From NCBI GenBank assembly GCA_965226695.1, contig OZ245405.1, positions 558,001 through 622,000 of the forward strand: 64,000 nucleotides of DNA, read 5' to 3'. The notes under the pieces are model-generated. The model ran no database searches and was not told where the DNA came from. It saw only the letters and a program-made list of their open reading frames with translations. A program made the translations under genes and the position numbers. Numbering within the stretch: position 1 is the first letter of the stretch; each line of letters begins with the position of its first letter. Positions 60,096 through 64,000 of this stretch are shown here, in pieces. The stretch comes from CATOSD01 sp965226695 (GTDB taxonomy: Bacteria > Chloroflexota > Dehalococcoidia > Lucifugimonadales > CATOSD01).

Positions 60096-60893
60096 CTAGC
60101 TCAGGCCCAGCAGATTCTCCAGGCCCACGGTCAGTCCGGCCATCTCGGTGGAGCGGCGGATGGCTAGCAGGACCCCCGGCATGAAGCTTTCTCGGTTGAT
60201 GGAATCGTGCCGCAGCGTCAGAGTCTGGCCGAGCGCGCCGAACACCAATTCGTGGTGCGCCACGCGCCCGGTCATGCGCCCGCTGTGGATGACCACCCCG
60301 TCGAGCGAGCCGCCGCGCGTTCCGGCCAGCGTTTCGGTTTCGGCGGCCGGGGCGACGAACGCCCGGCCCCTGGCGGCGGCCGCCGATCTGGCAATGGCGA
60401 GCGCCGTGCCCGAGGGCGCGTCCAGCTTGGCCTCGTGGTGTACCTCGGTCAGGTCGGCGTAGTCGAAGAAAGGCGCGGCGACGCCGGCGAGGTGTATCAG
60501 GAGCACCGCGCCGAGCGCGAAGTTGGGCGCGACAATCACGCTGCGCCCGCTGGCTTCGGCCAGCCGGCCGGCCTCCTCGAGCTGCGCCTCGCTCAGCCCG
60601 GTCGAGCCGGTGACAACGTTCGCTCCGCCCGCGGTCGCGGCGCGTATCGCCGACATCGCGCCCTCCGCGTTCGTAAAATCCACCACCACGTCCGCGCCCG
60701 CGACCACGTCGGCGAGCGAGTTCGACAAGGGCACCTCGCCGGAGCCGTCCGGCAGCGCGTACACGCCGCCCGGACTGCCGCGCCTGGACACGGCGCCCAC
60801 GAGTTCCATGCCGTCGTCCCTGCACACGGCGCCAACTGTCTCCAGTCCCATCTTGCCGTAAGCGCCCTGTACTGTAACCCTCGTAGCGTTCAT
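60096..60893 (-). CDS. dapB: 4-hydroxy-tetrahydrodipicolinate reductase
   Basis: A 265-residue NAD(P)H enzyme of lysine and diaminopimelate synthesis: VTVQGAYGKMGLETVGAVCR (NAD(P) motif), VVVDFTNAEGAMSAI, GGANVVTGSTGLSE, EVHHEAKLDAPSGTALAIAR (catalytic and substrate-binding), and GRMTGRVAHHELVFGALGQT. Full length. ATG start; a dispersed repeat lies just downstream. Confidence 0.95.
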   Translation of the reverse strand: MNATRVTVQGAYGKMGLETVGAVCRDDGMELVGAVSRRGSPGGVYALPDGSGEVPLSNSLADVVAGADVVVDFTNAEGAMSAIRAATAGGANVVTGSTGLSEAQLEEAGRLAEASGRSVIVAPNFALGAVLLIHLAGVAAPFFDYADLTEVHHEAKLDAPSGTALAIARSAAAARGRAFVAPAAETETLAGTRGGSLDGVVIHSGRMTGRVAHHELVFGALGQTLTLRHDSINRESFMPGVLLAIRRSTEMAGLTVGLENLLGLS

Positions 60894-61159
60894 CGCCGCG
60901 CCTCCTGATACCGGTGTCCCACGGGCACAAAGGATGACCTTCCCCTGATGCTGGGAAGGTTAATCCAGCGCGGGTTGCCGATGCAAGCCTGATGCCGACT
61001 GGCGGCGCGGAGCTCATGGCACTCGCCAAAGCGCGGCTTTCGCTTACTCTGACTTTTTGCAATAATGCTGCCGTCACCCCACACTCGCGGCGCGGGCGCG
61101 AGACTTGCGTTCGCGGCGACAACCCTGGGGGGACGGGAATACCAAAGGGAGTTTGACTT

Positions 61160-61807
61160 ATGGGCGCCAACCACGACGACACACCCCACGGAGACCACCC
61201 CGGCATGTTGGGGGACTCGGCCCTGAGCGATCGGGCCAAGCGTGCCCTCGCGATTAGGGAACTTCTCCTGGAGAAGGGGATCATAGACGCCGACGACGTC
61301 CGCAGGCGGGCCGATGAGCTGCACCGCCGCTCGCCCGCCGACGGCGCGAGGGTAGTCGCCCGAGCGTGGGTGGACGCCGATTTCAAGGCCCGGCTGCTCG
61401 ACGACGCCAAGGCCGCGGTGGCCGAGCTCGGCTACGAGCTGCCCCACGAAGCTGAGCTTGCGGCGGTTGAGAACACCGATGACCTGCACAACATCGTCGT
61501 GTGCACGCTGTGCTCGTGCTATCCCACCACGCTGCTGGGGCCTCCGCCGGACTGGTACAAGAGCCTGGCGTACCGATCCAGGGCCGCCAGGGAGCCGCGC
61601 GCCGTGATGGCGGAGTTCGGCTTTACGCCCGCCGACGGCGTGGAGGTCCGGGTGTTGGACAGCACCGCCGACCTGCGCTACCTCGTGCTGCCTGCGCGTC
61701 CCGCGGGCAGCGATGGCATGAGCGAGGAGGAGTTGGCGCGGCTGGTGACTCGCGACAGCATGGTCGGCGTGACGGCCGCCGAATCCCCGCAGGCGGCGAC
61801 GGTATAG
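61160..61807 (+). CDS. nthA: cobalt-type nitrile hydratase alpha subunit (orphan)
   Basis: A 215-residue protein with the metal-claw motif VCTLCSCYPTTLLGPPPDWYKSLAYRSRAAREPR (VCTLCSC at about 113-119). The Thr of CTLCSC marks the cobalt type. RALAIRELLLEKGII at the N-terminus and PARPAGSDGMSEEELARLVT at the C-terminus are usual. The beta subunit, which completes the active site, is not next to it: dapB is upstream on the other strand and hsp20 downstream on the other strand. Thiocyanate hydrolase gamma is an alternative. Confidence 0.9.
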   Translation: MGANHDDTPHGDHPGMLGDSALSDRAKRALAIRELLLEKGIIDADDVRRRADELHRRSPADGARVVARAWVDADFKARLLDDAKAAVAELGYELPHEAELAAVENTDDLHNIVVCTLCSCYPTTLLGPPPDWYKSLAYRSRAAREPRAVMAEFGFTPADGVEVRVLDSTADLRYLVLPARPAGSDGMSEEELARLVTRDSMVGVTAAESPQAATV

Positions 61808-61912
61808 GCGGTGGCGGGATCGCTGGCGTCCCACCCTCACCCTCTCCCTCAAGGGAGAGGGGACTGGCCCGCTAAGTCGTCGCCATTGGGCGCGTGACCC
61901 CGGACGCGAAAC

Positions 61913-61940
61913 GGGGGCAGGCCCGAGTGGGCCCGCCCCC
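61913..61940. terminator. hairpin downstream of hsp20
   Basis: GGGGGCAGGCCC and GGGCCCGCCCCC pair with one mismatch across GAGT, just past the hsp20 stop on the minus strand. A strong GC stem but a weak U tract, so termination is likely but unproven. Confidence 0.5.
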
Positions 61941-61961
61941 GCTGGGCCGCCGCTGGTGGGC

Positions 61962-62399
61962 CTAGCCCACCTTGAGAGACAGCCTCTTCGCCTTCTTGGA
62001 CTCCAGCTTGGGGAAGCTGATGGTCACGACGCCGTTGTCGTAGCCGGTCTCCGCCCTGTCCACGTCAACTGTGTCGGGCAGCCTTAGCGCGCGGTGGAAG
62101 CTGCCGCTCCTGCGCTCTCGCATCAGGAAGTCGCCCTCCGCCGTCTCCTTCTCCGACGCCGTCTGGCCGCGGATGGTCAGCACGTCGTTCTCCACGGTTA
62201 TCTGGATGTCGCCGGGGTCGACGCCCGGCACGGACGCCCGCACCTCGATGTCGTCGCCCTTCCTCACCACGTCCAGGGGCACAGCCCACTCCTCGAATCC
62301 GCCGCTCTCGGCGGGGCCCTGGTAGCCCTTCCATATCCGGTTCATCGTGTCCTGCATCTGCCTCAGCTCGTTGAACGGGTCCCAACGCTGTATTGCCAT
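61962..62399 (-). CDS. Hsp20/alpha-crystallin family small heat shock protein
   Basis: A 145-residue chaperone starting at ATG 62399 behind AAGGAGG (a longer frame exists but the SD and the family start fix this). RWDPFNELRQMQDTMNRIWK, WAVPLDVVRKGDDIEVRASVPGVDPGDIQITVENDVLTIRGQ, and a short C-terminal end. It holds unfolded proteins for refolding. It is divergent from dnaJ, sharing the 62400-62594 regulatory region. Confidence 0.9.
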   Translation of the reverse strand: MAIQRWDPFNELRQMQDTMNRIWKGYQGPAESGGFEEWAVPLDVVRKGDDIEVRASVPGVDPGDIQITVENDVLTIRGQTASEKETAEGDFLMRERRSGSFHRALRLPDTVDVDRAETGYDNGVVTISFPKLESKKAKRLSLKVG

Positions 62400-62467
62400 A
62401 GCTGTAACCTCCTTCTTATGATGGTCGGTAGACTTGATTCCATTCGAAGCACATATGCTTCTCACAT

Positions 62468-62498
62468 ACACAATTATAGAGATGCATTCTTATTGTGT
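62468..62498. promoter_or_regulatory. candidate operator, ACACAAT-N17-ATTGTGT
   Basis: An inverted pair ACACAAT and ATTGTGT (extending to 8 of 9 as ACACAATTA/TTATTGTGT) lies in the AT-rich intergenic region between hsp20 and dnaJ. It resembles neither CIRCE nor a standard HAIR box. The HspR-like regulator downstream could be its reader. Confidence 0.35.
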
Positions 62499-62530
62499 CA
62501 ATAGAGCTACTACGAATACTGTAAGATTCA

Positions 62531-62559
62531 TTGTGCCTGCATTTGACCTATGCTATACT
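62531..62559 (+). promoter_or_regulatory. dnaJ promoter
   Basis: TTGTGC at 62531-62536 and TATACT at 62554-62559 with 17-bp spacing and a TGC extension, 36 bp from the dnaJ ATG. The palindrome ACTCA-AC-TGAGT at 62572-62583 lies just downstream in the leader and could bind a repressor; HspR boxes use CTTGAGT and ACTCAAG halves but with N7 spacing. Confidence 0.5.
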
Positions 62560-62594
62560 GGCGGCGGAACCACTCAACTGAGTCGAGGCGAGTG

Positions 62595-63479
62595 ATGGCA
62601 ACCTATTACGAAACGCTGGGCGTCTCCAAGGACGCGAGCGAAAAGGATATTCGGCAGGCGTATCGCCGTCTCGCGCGCAAGCATCACCCCGACTTGAATC
62701 CGAACGACCAGGAGTCCGAGCGCCAGTTCAAGAAGATCAACGAGGCCTACGAAGTGCTGTCCAACGAGGACAACCGCAATAAGTACGACCGTTACGGCGA
62801 CTTGTGGCGCCAGGCCGACAACATCGAGGCGCAGCGGTCCCAGGGCGGCCCCCGCACCCACACCTGGACGACTGGCGCCAATTCGCCCGGCGGCGCGGGC
62901 GCGAATTTCGACTTCGGCGACATCCTTGGAGGTGTCGGCGACGTGTTCGGTGGCGGGCGTGCGAGGCCGCGGGGCAGGCAGCGCGCCAATGCCGCCGTCA
63001 CCGTGTCCCTGGAGGAGGCGTTTTCGGGCACCAAGCGCCGCGTCTTCGCCCCGGACGGCGGTGGGACCAGGCGGATCGAGGCAACAATTCCGCCGGGCGT
63101 GGACAATGGCTCCGTGGTGCGCATCTCGCTCGACTCCGGCGCGGAGATCTACCTCAACGTCACCGTTTCGCCGCATGCGCGCCTCAGGCGAAAGGGCAGC
63201 GACCTCGAGGTGGACGCCCCCGTGCCGCTGGCGGACTGCGCCCTGGGCGGCGAAATCGAGGTGCGCACGCTGGGCGGCAGGCTGCGGCTGAAGATTCCGC
63301 CGGAGTCGCAGAACGGACAGCGCATACGGCTCGCCGGCCAGGGCATGCCCTGGCTCGGCGACCCGACGAAGCGCGGCGACCTGTACGCCATAGTCCGCCC
63401 GCAGATGCCCTCGAACGTAACCGCCGAGGAACGGGAGCTGTTCGAGCGGCTGCGCCAGCTTCAGGCGAGCAAGGAATAG
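62595..63479 (+). CDS. DnaJ-class co-chaperone (CbpA-like, no zinc finger)
   Basis: A 294-residue J-domain protein: YYETLGVSKDASEKDIRQAY and ARKHHPDLNPNDQESERQFK with the HPD motif, a Gly/Phe-rich linker (GDILGGVGDVFGGGRARPRG), and the DnaJ C-terminal substrate domains (VSLEEAFSGTKRRVF; VTVSPHARLRRKGSDLEV; GGRLRLKIPPESQNGQRIRL). The Cys-rich zinc finger of true DnaJ is absent. It stimulates DnaK. The HspR gene follows four bases later. Confidence 0.9.
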   Translation: MATYYETLGVSKDASEKDIRQAYRRLARKHHPDLNPNDQESERQFKKINEAYEVLSNEDNRNKYDRYGDLWRQADNIEAQRSQGGPRTHTWTTGANSPGGAGANFDFGDILGGVGDVFGGGRARPRGRQRANAAVTVSLEEAFSGTKRRVFAPDGGGTRRIEATIPPGVDNGSVVRISLDSGAEIYLNVTVSPHARLRRKGSDLEVDAPVPLADCALGGEIEVRTLGGRLRLKIPPESQNGQRIRLAGQGMPWLGDPTKRGDLYAIVRPQMPSNVTAEERELFERLRQLQASKE

Positions 63480-63483
63480 TGCG

Positions 63484-63813
63484 ATGGCAGAGATGTTTGG
63501 CCGCGACGAGCCGGTCTTCATAATCAGTGTGGCGGCTCAGATGCTCGAAGTGCGCGCCCAGACTCTGCGCTACTACGAGCGCCTGGGGCTGGTGAAGCCG
63601 AAGCGCACCGGCGGCAACCAGCGGGTCTACTCCCGCAACGACCTGGAGAAGGTGCGGCGCATACGGCGGCTAATGGACGACCTGGGGATCAACCTGGCGG
63701 GCGTCGAGGTGTTGCTCAATCTGCTTGACCGGCTGCAGGAGGCGGAGTCGACCATCGCCCGGCTGGAGGCGGAGAACGAGGGGCTGCGCAAGCTGCTGAA
63801 CGCGATGAGTTGA
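63484..63813 (+). CDS. hspR: MerR-family regulator, HspR-like
   Basis: A 109-residue protein: VFIISVAAQMLEVRAQTLRY, YERLGLVKPKRTGGNQRVYS then RNDLEKVRRIRRLMDDLG (MerR winged helix), followed by a short coiled coil (LDRLQEAESTIARLEAENEG). The gene order dnaJ-hspR and the missing metal-binding Cys point to HspR, the heat-shock repressor that uses DnaK as co-repressor. Expected target: the dnaJ and hsp20 promoters next door. Confidence 0.85.
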   Translation: MAEMFGRDEPVFIISVAAQMLEVRAQTLRYYERLGLVKPKRTGGNQRVYSRNDLEKVRRIRRLMDDLGINLAGVEVLLNLLDRLQEAESTIARLEAENEGLRKLLNAMS

Positions 63814-63837
63814 GAGGAGTGAGGATGGGGGTCTGGT

Positions 63838-64000
63838 GTTTCACCCCCATCCCCGTATCGAGTACGGGGCGGGCTCTAAACCTTCCCCCATCGAGGGGAA
63901 GGGATTTTCGCAAAAGCCCCCTGGCCTCCTCCCATCGAGGAGGAAGGGACTGGCTGTCGCCGTCACCCCCACCCTAACCTCCCCCATCGAGGGGAGAGGG
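63838..64000. repeat. dispersed repeat array at right edge with 24-bp element
   Basis: CACCCCCATC, 24-bp unit at 63852-63875 (CCCGTATCGAGTACG then GGGCGGGCT), CTAAACCTTCCCCCATCGAG, then two more CTCCCATCGAGGAGG hairpins, then CACCCCCACCCTAACCTCCC. Three repeats in tandem. Confidence 0.75.

Noticed and set aside
58208..60184. 658-codon open frame on the plus strand
   Set aside because: It is the complement of the OB-fold and thiolase genes, which match known families; the plus-strand product has no family features and arises from high GC.

Overview
The window is about 63% GC by eye, densely coded and bacterial. Its genes use many TTG and GTG starts, usually behind AGGAGG-like ribosome binding sites. 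The gene content fits a Chloroflexota bacterium, perhaps Dehalococcoidia/SAR202-like: an F1Fo operon in the order I-B-E-F-H-A-G-D-C, Rex, DnaJ followed by an HspR-like regulator, a cobalt-type nitrile hydratase alpha subunit, RraA-like and thiolase/OB-fold catabolic genes, and abundant CCCTCACCCTAACCCTCTCCC-type intergenic repeats. That placement is inference; no 16S rRNA or tRNA gene is visible.

Layout: 1-1810 secreted/catabolic genes; 1963-5566 a putative copper-handling membrane cluster; 5574-12174 HPP protein (broken), rpsU, gmk, aroA, three tandem copies of a two-gene cassette (104-aa protein + retropepsin-like protease), tyrA and a site-2 protease; 12333-13614 an A-type Fe-S carrier with an odd tail and a vapBC pair with broken toxin; 13919-15874 an insertion sequence with 16-bp ends and a 5-bp target duplication; 16351-20803 a run of plus-strand metabolic genes; 20897-22066 a Fic gene with an amber codon; 22371-30016 aminotransferase, corrinoid-binding protein, metalloprotease, Lon-N protein, ModC, bifunctional nuclease, DUF951 and pyrF; 30871-32193 an AT-richer island between 75-bp direct repeats; 33101-42175 the ATP synthase operon, split between atpA and atpG by an AT-richer nuclease-like cassette; 42233-50682 M28 peptidase, rex, a group II decarboxylase with an ACT protein, an 80-bp triplicate repeat, an intact Fic gene, P1 peptidase, DUF2520, surE; 50816-53943 zinc/metal uptake and a selenium-binding-type protein; 54187-57045 an MmeI-like restriction-modification enzyme beside a transposase remnant; 58274-63813 OB-fold/thiolase, dapB, nitrile hydratase alpha, hsp20, dnaJ, hspR.

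Two themes stand out. First, small toxin-antitoxin-like or defence-like cassettes sit inside core operons (tyrA/aroA and atpA/atpG), and their toxin-like members are repeatedly broken while partners stay intact. Second, a 24-bp element with a palindromic core (arms CCCGTA and TACGGG) occurs nine times in either orientation: inside a larger intergenic repeat, and four times inside the transposase gene, three of them in frame so that they are translated as an eight-residue peptide.
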